64,000 nucleotides of DNA from Amia ocellicauda (taxonomy: Eukaryota; Chordata; Actinopteri; Amiiformes; Amiidae). The notes under the pieces were generated by a model. The model ran no database searches. It saw only the letters and a program-made list of their open reading frames with translations, and was not told the DNA's origin. Where the stretch lies: assembly GCF_036373705.1 (NCBI RefSeq), contig NC_089866.1, positions 4,597,001 through 4,661,000 of the forward strand, given 5' to 3'. Shown here piece by piece: positions 34,650-46,626 of this stretch; the stretch's first letter is position 1; the number at the start of each line of letters is the position of its first letter. A program made the position numbers and the translations under genes.

Positions 34650-34678
34650 ACTCTGCTGATCTGAATAAGGACAAGTAG
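34650..34678 (+). other. DECR2: Possible alternative last exon of DECR2
   Basis: A donor-like G followed by GTATAG lies in the last coding exon at 34163/34164. A good acceptor (long T/C tract ending TTCTAG) lies at 34649. Joining them keeps the frame and adds DSADLNKDK followed by a stop at 34676-34678. The product would lack the AKL peroxisomal signal. There is no expression evidence; the read-through form matches human and is surely the main one. Confidence 0.3.
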
Positions 34679-34910
34679 GAACATGTGAAGACGACCATGT
34701 AATTGAACTGGAATCTTCGGTGAAGTGAAACGAATGGCGTTGTTTAATTTTATTTTCAGTCCTGACGCTGTTTCCTAATGTCAGGAAACGGCTGAGAGAG
34801 AGAGAGAGAATATACACCACACATTAACACAAATCTAACTGACTGCGTTCGGTTTCTTTTGGGAAGCTGCGTGCGGCGTTTGCATCCGTATTGGAACTGG
34901 TTGGAATAAA

Positions 34911-37899
34911 CATCACAGAAACCCGGGGTCTGTTCCGCCCCTCCGCTCTGTGATCTTAAACCGTTTCCTTTTGTAACACGTTACACTTTTAAGGTAAAAA
35001 ATGAATGCAAGACGAGTCTTTTTACACGGTCTTCCTGGCCCGGCTGCACATTTCTTTCCTCTTCTCGACCAGGCGAGGCGCAGGGCTGGATTCAACCGTC
35101 CGTCCCCACTGTCGATTAGCCGGCCGCCCTGTGATTGTGGTTCTGTAATGGAGGGAGTGTGCATCGGTTTGTCTGTGCCTTTGTGGTGATTATACATAAA
35201 GGCCATGAAATAATAACTGAATAAAACTTTTGAATCTAATGTGTATATTCCACCGAATAAAAAAAAAAACACACCACTTTGATAAATGCAGAACAATAAT
35301 AATGATATAACTTACAAAGTGGGAACTTCACTCAAGTCTGGGGTAGGCTCTTCACACTGTGGGACACTAGCTGTGGACATAATAACGATGGGAAAAGCTC
35401 AGTTGCTCTTTGTCATTTCATCTTGTAAAAATCTTAACCTATCATGTTCCTTCTAAATAAATCTTTCTCTAATGATCCTGTCTGGTTTCTCTTGTCCGGG
35501 GATTTGTTGCTGTGCTGAGAGATGGGGGAAGCCTCTGCATGTTGTTTAAGTGTCTGATCTTTAATAATTCATGGGATTTAGGAGTTCCCTTTATTACGAA
35601 ACTTGGCTGTAGGTGATCTCTGATTTGGTTTTGTCTTTCCTTTGTTAAGCTTCTTGTGTACTGTAAACAAGCGAAGCCAGTCTTGCTCTGTTTTGAGAGC
35701 TATGGGTACAGATGTTTGGGCTGTGGGTCAGGCATGGAGTGGTTCTTCACTAGTGTGCGTTGTGCATCGTATCCCACTTCTCTGGGAAGGATCGCCGCTG
35801 CCCCTACAGAGAAACCGCTCTCCTGCCGCTGGGGGTGGGTGAGGGTTTGAGACCAGGAGCCACAGGGCAGTTCTTGAAGGAAAACTGGATCTTCTGGTTT
35901 CGGGTCGAGCGTCTTGCCCTTCTTGATTGGGATTATCCAAGTAAATACGGGAGCAGAAATTGCACGGCGTGACGAGAAGCGGTCGGTACAGGAGCCGTCT
36001 TGCAAAAATCCATTGAAGTTGGTTCTTGATGCTACACAAACAGACACAATGAAACAAAACATCTGGATCACAGCCAAATTCCAGAGCAAGACGAGACAAC
36101 ATCCAGACGACTTGCGATCAGTAACTGTCGGAGGTGGTGATGGGAGGGCTTCTGTTGTCTACTTCACAGCACAAATTGCTTCCAGTGCGAAGAGGAGATA
36201 CGAAACTCGCTAGGAAAGTAGGGTAACACACCTGACCTACAACCCAGTTCACAACATTAGGGAATAGGAACCAACTGTGCATCAACCAAACCTTTACTCC
36301 AGATAGAGGGTTCGTAAAGCTTTACTGTCAGCTGCTGATCACAACGCAAGAGGTGCCAGTCCCCCTTGGTGTGCATTTCTCTCCTCTAAAGTAATAATCA
36401 TCATGATCACAATAAAGCAAATTTCCTGGGCTGAAGCCATCATTTCCCTTTAGGGCAGGCAGTTAAAGGGGATATGTTACTGGTCATGCTAAGCAAAGTG
36501 CAAAAGATCATATGTGAATTATACATTTCAGAAATTAATGACATTTTCTCTTAATCGTATCCGTCTTTTAAGACACGTTTTGCTTTTTAATCTCACTCCA
36601 TTCACAAGACAATAGCTTCCCCCCCATTGATAGTCTCACCAACACACACAGGAAGTGGACTGGGACCCCTGGCCGTGACGTCACCAGGGCTGGACGCCAC
36701 ACGGATAAAGGTACCGGCGTGGCAGGTGGGCCCCGAGTCGGGCCGTCATGGAGGGGCTGCAAGTCAAGGCTGCATCGGTAAGGACCGGTCCTGCACGGCC
36801 ATTTACACGATTGAATGAGGGATTTGTCTGCTAAAGTGGACGCACAACCAGAAAGAGATGAATGAATCGGTGCTTTCAGCCCATTTGTTTGCGTCGAGCA
36901 GCTGACGATGCCTGTATTGGACGGGTTTGCTGTCAACAGTGATGGTTGGTTGGGTTGTTGTTGCTGCAGTAAAAAGCTAATGTATTGGCGCATGGTCAGT
37001 GCAAGCTGACTGACATTCCTTTACTTGAAACTATTCATATTATGACGTAATGCTGATGGGGTGATTGGCAGGGAGGACGAATATAATTAAGCTGTATTGA
37101 GACCCGGGGTTTAAGAATGTGTCGTCCGGAGAATGGACGTATGCCAATCACAAGAAACCTAAACATCAGTGCATGTCCAGAGCAATATCGCACTTTATTT
37201 ATGTTTCGTTGTGTCTATCAGTGGTTACAATGTGTTGTCTAGGATGCGTCCCAACAAGCCCAAACCCGTGTCTGTATGTAGGGACAGCAGAGGACAGCCA
37301 CAGGGGGGCGCCAGAGCACAGAAAAGACCCTGACCATGGAAACCAAAATAGAAAGTAAACCTGACATATCACAAATTACATTCATGAAGTGTCCCAGGAT
37401 AAGTGTTATTGTTCTTACAATGGTTAGCGGTAATAGCAAGTATGCGAGATCCATATTTCTCCTTGTAGAGCACTGTATTGTGGAAGTTTGTGTAGACACC
37501 GAGGGATAATGTTTGGCAAACTGAGCTTCACTGGCATCGGACCGAGCGCACCCCTCCAGTTTCACATCTGTCCCAGCTGTGTGCAAAGGTGCGAGAACAA
37601 ACACCCGTCACTGAGGGAGAGACGCGATGAACCGCATGTGAATCCTTTCCAGCAGGGAGCTCCTCCACACTCTGAACACGCATGCATAGGAATGGAAATG
37701 TATTGTATCCAGGTCCTATATGCACACGTCTATATCGATATCCTATACCCATGCTGTGATCTATGACAAGTCACTTTAGCAGTCTGTGCCCTGTTGGGTC
37801 ATTTGCCCTTGTGTCCGAGCCGGGGGTGGGGGGGCGCACGGAGTACAATAAGTTTGCAGTCTGATTTCCCCTTTAAGCGCTGTGTTTAAGTCACTCGCC
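34911..37899. other. Intergenic, DECR2 to RAB11FIP3
   Basis: I find no supported gene. More AATAAA motifs occur near 35220 and 35455. A - strand open frame of 129 codons at 35700-36089 has no family resemblance. A full CRE palindrome lies at 36676. Confidence 0.55.
36676..36683. promoter_or_regulatory. Full CRE palindrome TGACGTCA
   Basis: An exact 8-bp CREB/ATF site about 1.3 kb before the RAB11FIP3 CpG-rich promoter. A single 8-mer may be chance. Confidence 0.35.
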
Positions 37900-39247
37900 T
37901 ACACGCTTTTGTGTCGGCCGACTGCGGCGTGCTCGCTGCGCCTGCGCAACGTGGGGGCGGTGACGTCAGCGCTGAATGCGGCTGGCGATGGCGGAGCCGC
38001 TGCTGAGGAGAGAGAGACGGAGAGACGCGGAGATCCGGGACACCGAGGCTGGGAATGGAGACGCACCTTCCGCACGACTAGTGGAGCGCAGCGAGGCGGC
38101 CAGCCCAGCACGACCGACCCGCAGCCGCTTCCAGCCCGGGACACGGGGAGAATAATCTGCACGATCTAACGCACAGGTGGATGAGCGCCGCCGCCTGAGA
38201 GACCGAGAGGCTGGGGAAAGACCTTCAGCGGGCCGGCGAGGAGGTCTGGAGCAGCGGACGCTGAAGGACGTCTCTGCCGAGCAGAGCCGGGGCTGGATGT
38301 GAGGGTTTCTGTGTCTCCAGAGATGCTGTCCACTCGGGACGCCCAGTGACCGTCCGCGTCCTGCCGGGACATTGTGTCCGAGCGCCGTCGAGCGGGGGGA
38401 CGTTTCCTGGCAGATTGTGCCGAAACCGGGACACAAGCCCGAGGGAGGAGATGACCTGACTGCGGGATGCGGGGTGTCTTGTCGGAGGGGAGGGGGCTCG
38501 GGCCACTGTGACGTCCTCAAACAAAGTAGCGAGGGGTGCCTAGCAACCGCCCGGGCCCGCTGGACCGTCATCACATCCGTGCGGGACCGAGCACCGCAAA
38601 CCACAGCATGCGTGACCTGCGCTCGCTTTGCACACACACGCCAAACACTGTACGACCCTAGAAAGACCGAGCTGTCCAAACAGACCCTGGCAGTGGAGCA
38701 CGGACCGAACCGGCGCGGTAACGGACCGAAACCAGGGCGCACTGGCACGTTGGTTTGCGTTGCGTGTGCGTGTGTTTTGCATTCCTGTATCTATTCAAGT
38801 GGCGTTGTTTATGAAACCGACATCGCCAAATAGAGGCGCGTATCGCGATATACACCGCCTGCTGCTGCCGTTTTCTACCTTGGATGGGCATTGGGGACAT
38901 ATCGGTGGATGTCTGGCAATTAAGGAGAGCTGAGCGGCGGTCCGGTGGCCATCGGGAGGCGGAGCCCGTGTTTTTGTGGACAGCCTGGTGTCCATGTGGA
39001 TTAAAGCCCAGCAAACACGGCTGTTCATGGAGTCGAGCCGCGTCTTTTCTGTATTGCAGGAATGTCTTTGGATGTGTTTAAAAATGCCCTTGTGACAAAC
39101 ACCGAGGCAGTGCTTTGGTTTCCTTCAACATTTAAAGATTTTTTTTTTTTTTCCTTCCTTACCGGGAAGGATTTTTTCTTTCTTTCAGTTTTGTAGGGTT
39201 TTTCAATTGCCTCAGGATTGCCAATAAAATCTAAATAGAGCACTGAA
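37900..39247 (+). promoter_or_regulatory. RAB11FIP3: RAB11FIP3 CpG-rich promoter and 5' UTR
   Basis: A strongly CpG-rich block spans about 37900-38700. It contains a GC-box-like GGGGGCGG, CTGCGCAA and a full CRE (TGACGTCA, 37961-37968), with no TATA box. A possible acceptor, TTTTCTGTATTGCAG, ends at 39059. An in-frame stop TAG at 39236-39238 sits just before the coding ATG. The transcription start and any 5' UTR introns are not resolved. Open frames here on both strands are typical of GC-rich DNA and are not called as genes. Confidence 0.65.
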
Positions 39248-40756
39248 ATGGAGCAAGTGCTGCTGTCTAGCCCTGGTGGGCATTCAGACTGGGAACTGGA
39301 GCAGAAGCAGTCGCTGGGGTTTCTCCTGCTGGAGCCGGACAAAGGCGCCGGTTTGCCTAAGGGGGGCAAAGAGAGTCCCGAGTCAGGGCTGGACTTCAGA
39401 GCAGCCGAGAAGGAGCTGGTGTCCCTGAGTTTGGATGAGATCCTGCAAGAGAACGCCTTAAATCTAGATGACCTCTTTCGGAACTCAAGGTATCCCAGTG
39501 TGGACCAGATCTTGTCCTGGGATAAAGGGCCCGACTGCCCTGTACTGCAGTGGGAAAAACACTCCATACAGGGCTCTGATTTCAACCACAACAGCCCCGT
39601 GGAGCTCATCAGTTTCCACAGTGACAGCTCTCCCTCGGTTGAGAGCGAAATGGACTCGGCCCCACTGCCCGACCGGGACTCCTTGCAGGCCTGCGAGGTA
39701 AACCTGCTGGATGTCGGTGAGGGGCCGCCTCTCCTGTCACAAGATGAGGGCTTGGTTTCCTCCTCACAAGAGGAAGCTTTGTCATCTGAAACCCAGGACA
39801 AAGGTTCATTCCTGCAGCCGGCGATGGATCTGCTCACATTGAGTAATGCAATCCTTGAGGCTGTGCCAGAGGGCTCTGTGAGCACCACCCCCCATACCTG
39901 CCCAGCAGAGTGTGACCAGCTACCGGCCGCACAGCAGGAAGACGGGCTGCAGGAGCCGGAGGAAGCTGTGCACTTGTCCGTCCGGACGTGCTCTGAGAAC
40001 GAGGCCAGCTCCTGTCCTGCAGATCCTGAGCTGCCCAGCAGTCGGGAGGAGTGCTTGAGCCACCCTGTTGTCCCGTCTGAGCAGGACGCCTCAGTAGAGA
40101 CTGTCACTTCCTCACCAGAGCACACCGTGGAGGAGGTCTCCCCACACCTCCCCCTGCCCTGTCTGTCGGCACAACCACACGACCTGCTGTCTTTTGAAGG
40201 AGATGTGTTGCCTCGGGACGAACCGCACGAAAACCCAGTCACGGAGCCGCACTCATCCAGGGATTCGGTGCATGGAGAATTGGATTTGGATCTGGATATA
40301 TCCATCCTTGACCGAGTGCATGAAGAGCTGGGTTTGGCCCAGTGCTTGCCTGCTGATGTAACGCATGACCAAGAAATTTCACACTCCGCAGTCCCAGAGG
40401 AAATGTTGCATGAAACTCCGGTTTTGGATGAGGAATTGGACGTGGACCAAGATGTTTCTGAGGATGTAACCGATCGTGAACAGAACTGCGCTATCGATGC
40501 AGTCGAGGGGTCCCTAATTTTCTCCCCCAGCACATTGCGGACTAGCAGTGATCCAGCGGGGGGGCCGTCCCTAGCGGATGTGGAGGTCTCTCCCTCCCTC
40601 CCTGTAGGGGGCAGTGCTTCTCATAGGGAGGACAGCCAGAGGCCGGAGGATCTATCGCCTCTGAGAGCAGTGTTTGATGCTCTGGACCAGGATCGCGACG
40701 GCTTTGTGCGCATTGAGGAGTTTGTGCAGTTTGCCACGGACTATGGGGCCGAGCAG
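39248..40756 (+). CDS. RAB11FIP3: RAB11FIP3 coding exon 1 (503 codons)
   Basis: Starts at the first ATG after an in-frame stop, in context GAAATGG, and ends CAG followed by GTAAG. It encodes the acidic N-terminus and the first EF-hand. A nearly full-length open frame on the opposite strand (39025-40533) is Ser/Cys-rich and is a mirror of the sense codons, not a gene. Confidence 0.93.
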
Positions 40757-43700
40757 GTAAGACATCTGCCAAATAATTGTATTTCTTCCATGCCTGTCTG
40801 ACTTGTAAGACTCTCAAATCTGTTAGCTGGTTGTCAACACACTCTCTAGTTTTCAGTCAGGCCTTGGTAATGTAGCCACAAGCTAAATGGGGGGGAAAAA
40901 TTGAGGTTTTTATTCCCCTTCACACTGTTCCTTTTCCATATCTACTGGCTGGTGAATTTAATGATTCAAACCATGTCATCCTTAAACCACAGGAGAGACT
41001 TTAGCCCCACCCAACCCCCTCTCACCCCTTATTAGCAATAAACCTTAGCAATGGGTTTCTGTTAAAGCAGGTTAAGAGCTTAAGAGTGTTACTTTGAATA
41101 CGCAGTGTGGTGAAAGTGATCTGGAGGCTTGAGAGTGACAGCTGTGTGCTGTGTTGATAACTTAAAATGAGCGTCGTTTGTTTGGGCCTCAGTGAAGGCA
41201 TCGCCACAAACCGTGTCCCAGGGCATCACAGGGTTCAGATCAGAACCTCTCTCCTGACCAGTGGTGCATTGGAAACGGCTGACCTGTTTGAATAGTCCAG
41301 CATGACGGCTCTTGTGCTCCAGACTGCAATTGTCCTCACCGTTAAATGAAGCTAATCGTTACCTGGATTTGTCAGAGGACCAATCGGATAACGCGGTGTG
41401 ATCATAGCAATCATATGATCAACACGTCTATAATTTTCAGTCCGACTCATCGCTGAGAAGCAGTTGGATAACAAGTCTTTGTTGTTCTTCACCCAGAAGA
41501 AAGTGCTGTCGTGTTGAAGACAGGGCCACACACGTGTAGTAGTCCCTGGTTTGACGTGCATTGTCCCGACTGATATATTTATAACTTGCAAGGACAGGAT
41601 TGCTAGCACAGGTTGTACAATGTTATATTTAAAATCCCTGGATGTCCTGCCCTCATATGCAGGCTGATGGGATTGTAAACCGATCATTTTTAAATTTCAA
41701 GGTGCTCCAGCGGGCCCAGAGAAACACCAGCCTGGAAGTTTTGCCTCCCTGGTGAAACAAGTGTTCCCCATCATCCGTATTCTGACCCCAGGGAGGGTGC
41801 GGTGGTTTGGTGCTGGTTCGATCCAATCTGAAGTTCCTCGGCTTGACCCAGTTGTGTTCTGCACCCTTGATTTGTAGAGGATTGCTTTCTGTGATCTTAA
41901 TTTGCACCATGTCTTTCTCTTACTCGGAAGTCTAACTCCTGCTGATTTTGTCGGACAGACCACTCCTCTGTTGATTTATTGCTTTGATCGGATCTCGGGT
42001 TAAAATGTTGCTTTGGTAGAAACCTGAGCAGAAAGAATTCTGTGTAGTATTTGAAGTTTAAATTCCTGGGAAATCAAACCTGGTAAATCAAAGCTGTGAA
42101 ACTGCACGTCTCTGTGGAAAAACAAGCCTAGTGCGTAAATGTTCCTCTTAAAGACCAAGTTGAAAGTTGTCTTGCTGCACTTTTCAGTTTTTAATAGTCT
42201 GCTGTGAGTTTGTGGGGTGGGGGGGGAGTTAGGCTAATTGTGTGCTCGGGCTTTTCATTGATGTGCATATTTTCCGTGTACAGTGCAGGCTATTGTTTTC
42301 TCTTTGAAGGAAATTTTAAAAGTGACATTGCAGAAATCCTGGAAAGCTTGAGGACAAAATAGTTACATCTATCGTAATTGATCTATTCATGCTCAATAAA
42401 CGCAGGATGTGGTGTACAGCAATTTGAATGATCCTAAATACGACTTTGAATCCCTTTTATTGTATCTACTATACTAAGCAATGCACAGCAGTGGGTACGT
42501 GTCCGTCACAGTGTAACCGGGCAGCTTTTAGTGTTGGGCATCCTTGAAAGAAACCCATTTTAATGTTGCGTCCCTAAAGCATGTAGGTTAAATCCTTTCG
42601 AGAAGAGTTTAGCTTACTTGGCAAACCAACGCGTTTGGAAATCGAGCGTTTGGCCTCCGCTTTTGATTTAAGCTCTCCTTTGGATTAAAAATTCTAATCT
42701 TCTGGATCGCGTTCAAATAACGCAGATTTAGCTTCATGCGTTGATTGGCTGCACTACGCCAGGCGCACCTTGTACAGATCAAGGGCACCCAACTTGAAAC
42801 ACTTTGATAATAGCCCGACAAGTGTTAGCCCTTCAGGAGGTAGTAACCTTTTGTGGCATCCTGTGTGTGACTAATGCAAGCCTCATCCAAGTGACTTGGA
42901 TTTTTACATTGAAACAAAATGCTTTAATCTTTACTTTTTAGTTGGTTACGATGGTGTTACTGAGACCTTTGAAATCCCCTCAGAGGTATAGGCCCATGTC
43001 CACAAGTGGCGAGAAACTTGGCTATGGCCGCCCATACAAGCTTCACTCTTTCCCAAGCGCCTCTGAGTGGGTTGGTCGAGGTCCCAGTACAATCCGACAT
43101 CAAAGCCGTTTGCCTTACTGTGTGGTTGAATTCAGAAGCCTGGCATTCATTCAGTGTTTGGAATAAAAGTTGGGGAGTAACTTTAAAGAACCAACACCCA
43201 ACGCAACCAGGACCTGTTTTGTAGAGCTTTTATCCGTAAAGTCAAGAGGTCCTAAATTAGTGTTTGTTTTGGCTGGGCTGTAATAAGAATACTTCACTAA
43301 ATGTAGCTTCTTTTTGGTCCAAAAAAGGTTGCATTGTATCCACATTAATGTGTGGAGGCTTTGGTTGCGATGGACGGGCTGTTTGTGCCGGCCGGACAGG
43401 AGGGAAGTGGGCTGCTTCTGGTGAAGGCCTCACCCTGCATCTGATCCCTGAAGGAACCGCTCCTTCGAGACAAGGCCCCCACTGTTTAGCCAGGGAGTGA
43501 GTTGGAATTTCCTCACCATTTCCTTTGGGTTCCAGGAGCTTATTTGTCTTTTCTGTTTTTTCTGCTTCCCAAGCACTTGCACCTCTCTCATTTCCAGAGA
43601 TGGTTCTGATGGAGCAGCCCATACGCGCACATTCCTGAATGACTGAGTTCTGCGTTTGCGATTGAAAAGCTTCGGCCCAGGCTCCTGTTCTGAATTAAGT

Positions 43701-46584
43701 GCACGTGTCAAAGTAAAACTAGTTCTTTGTGGCCACCTTCCAAACTACCATGGATTTTTTTTGTTTTAAGGTACGATTAATCATTTTCAGAATTTCATAT
43801 TTTTTCTTTTCCAAAGGCATTTGATAACTTTTTAATTATCCATAAACCACATCTGTAGACTTCCTGACATGTCATTAGTTTAATGTTGTGGGTGGCTTCC
43901 AGAGCACCAAGGAGACCTGAAAGTCAATAAGTGTGTGTGTGCGTTGTCCATTTGCTTTCATGAAATCCTGGCGTACATCTCCTAGTGAGGGCTCGCTGTG
44001 TGGGTATGTTGCCGCTAGATGCCAGAGAATCCTGTCCGTTAAAGACATCAGTCCCCACTGGTGTTTGTGGAGCTGAAAACCTCTGCTGAGTGTTGATCGG
44101 CTCCTGTTACAATGTATTGTGATGTGCCTTGTCTTGTTGACAATACTGGGTTTGGCCCGGGAGACCTGTGTGCTCAGGAGTGCAAACGTAGCTGTATTGA
44201 GCCTGGCTAGGACAGGGCTGTATTCGTCTGTGGCTTTGAAGGGCAGCGCCTGGTAAACCTGTGCTTCCCTGCACTGCCCTCTTAGCTTCGGCTGTTCGTA
44301 AGGAGACGGGCGGTTTAGTGTGCAGGACCATGAGGACTTATCCTCCTCTCTCTGCCTTCGAAGGGCAGTTTATTACACTAAGAAATTTGGATTAAACTGT
44401 TGTGACTGACTGGCTTTTTTCCCTCGCTGAAGTTTTTCCAATCGGATTACAGCTTAACCCCCATCTCCCTCCCCCTCACCGGAGGTATAATTATAATAAC
44501 CGAGCGGCTTGGAAAACTCAACAAGTCTTAAGAACAGAAAGTTAACGATCAGAGTGAATGTTGGGCAGTTACCAATAGGGTGGGGGATTAAAAAAAAAAA
44601 ACTTTCCACAACAACAAGGAGCAATTCTCTGTTCGAATGGTTCACTTGGGGAAGCTGTTTTAAGTTTGCCCTTGGATGCAATTTCAGATAATGATCCTCT
44701 TAATTGGTGTTCTACACGGGTTTCTCCCTAACGGTGCTGCCCCATTATTACCATCATTAATGTCAGTTTCTAGCGTTACATTAGCTATCAAAATAGTTTT
44801 CTGTTATTTCCCAAGTTACGTTTTTACCTAAATGTATTTTTTGGCTGGTAGTTATTTATATCCCCGACTCCGCAGTAGCTACCCTGCCCACGGGCCCTTC
44901 TCACCCTCTGTGTGATCTAACACCTTCTCCTCTCAATGCTTGTCTGGGGCGCTGCGGTCTGTTACCCAGAAAGTGCTTCACACAAACGAGGAGTGAAAGG
45001 TCTGGTCTGGAGTCTTGCCGTCGTCTTTCGCACCAAATCTTTATCTCCCAGCAGTTTCTTGCGTCGCACTTCTCGGGCACGAGCCGTCTGTGAAATACGG
45101 TGCTGTGTGCTGCCAGGCTCTGTAATGATCTTTTAAAAAATAATAATAATAATCTGTCTTGTAAAAATACTGTACCCCTCATAATCGCTCAATCTGATCT
45201 TCCAGTAATGTACGGCAGTGGAACAGACTGTAATGCTGTCTTTGCAGTGAGATGAACTGAGCAGAGTGTAACCAATCATGCCCAATGTGAAGCCTGGACG
45301 ACTGGGATTTAGATTCACCTGGTGTCCCGTCTGAGGCTTAATTGCATCAATAATGCTCTATTTGGCAAACGCCTAATCCTCTGCAATTGTGGAGTCGCAA
45401 ATCCAAACAGTCTGGATCCATGCCTGGTACTGACCTGTCGGTGTGATTTGTTAGGACACTGACGAACCTCAAAGCTCACTCACGGATACCGCATTAAGGC
45501 ACCGCCTTACCAGGCAAACGAGTCCTAAAGAATGGTGCAGTTTATTTTGCTTCGATCTTTTAATAATGAATTGTTCGATGGAGACTTGCAAATGTCTGCA
45601 CAGGTTTCGTGAACTAGAAAACGAATTACTGTAAGGATGCCAAGATTTTATGCATGCATTATCGATATGAATGTTCTTCCCTAATGATTTAGTAGTTTCT
45701 AACCTGTGGGTCGAACTACTGCATTTTTTTAGGCTGTAAACATATATATGCCGGGGCCAAAATGTCAGTCTTCTGCCTTTTTCAAATTTATGTTTGATTT
45801 GATCCTGAGATTAAAACAGATATAGTAGGGTGTGTATTTCCCCTTCCATTTTATGCAGGGATTGTGTGATTTATCATGTTACACAGCTGAACTATTAGTT
45901 ACAGTCTAAAGTAGATCAATGGAGCAGAGCCCTACAGGCACGCAGAGTGGAGCAGTGAACTTGATTTGGATACATGGCTCCTCAAAGAAGAGAATCTATT
46001 TATATTTCTGTGGCTGAGAGACAGTTAAAGTTAGTAGCTTTGAAGCACAATTTACTGCACTTCTGTGTAGCCTGAACTGTTTGGTTTATGATACTCCAGA
46101 TCTGTGTATTTTTAATGAAGTGCACCTGTCTGCTACCCCCTCCCCGTGCCCTCCTGTGATCTTCCTGCTCATCGCATTTAAAAGTCACCAGTGAGACTCG
46201 GGGCATCTATCGCAGATGGGCAGGCTCACAGCTCGGCTTCATTACAATAAGGAACGGGGGGATGCAGGGAGCGGGACGCATACGGATTCCGGAGAGCGTA
46301 TGCAGCTCTGGTCAGGTCAGGTGCCCCTCATAATCTGTGCCCCCGGTCTCTGCCTGAGCCGGCGGGGGGCCCTTCTGTGTGGCAGGCCGGGTTGGAGATT
46401 GTTAGGGGAGGGGGGATTAGCCGCAGGACGCACTCCCCCGTGTCAGGGCCGCTGTCCCACTCCGCACATCCGTTTCGTACCGCCCGCCAGCCCTTTTGTC
46501 TTGGAGGCCTGGGGGGGTGCTCTGCTGTCTGTTAACCCCTCTGTTGATGCACCCCCTCCACCCCTCGTTCAACCTCTTAGAAGG

Positions 46585-46626
<42 letters not shown>

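Larger units (their letters stand above)
34196..34910 (+). other. DECR2: DECR2 3' UTR with AATAAA at 34905
   Basis: The stretch holds GA- and GT-rich simple repeats and a canonical poly(A) signal at 34905-34910. A possible alternative last exon lies at 34650. Confidence 0.65.

Noticed and set aside
35700..36089. 129-codon open frame on the - strand between DECR2 and RAB11FIP3
   Set aside because: No recognisable domain and no gene structure around it.
37966..38748. 260-codon open frame on the - strand in the CpG-rich region
   Set aside because: Long open frames are expected in GC-rich DNA; Arg/Ser/Pro-rich with no family resemblance.
39025..40533. 502-codon open frame antisense to RAB11FIP3 exon 1
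   Set aside because: It mirrors the sense codons of an acidic protein, giving a Ser/Cys-rich product. The sense strand has strong homology at its end and correct splice sites.
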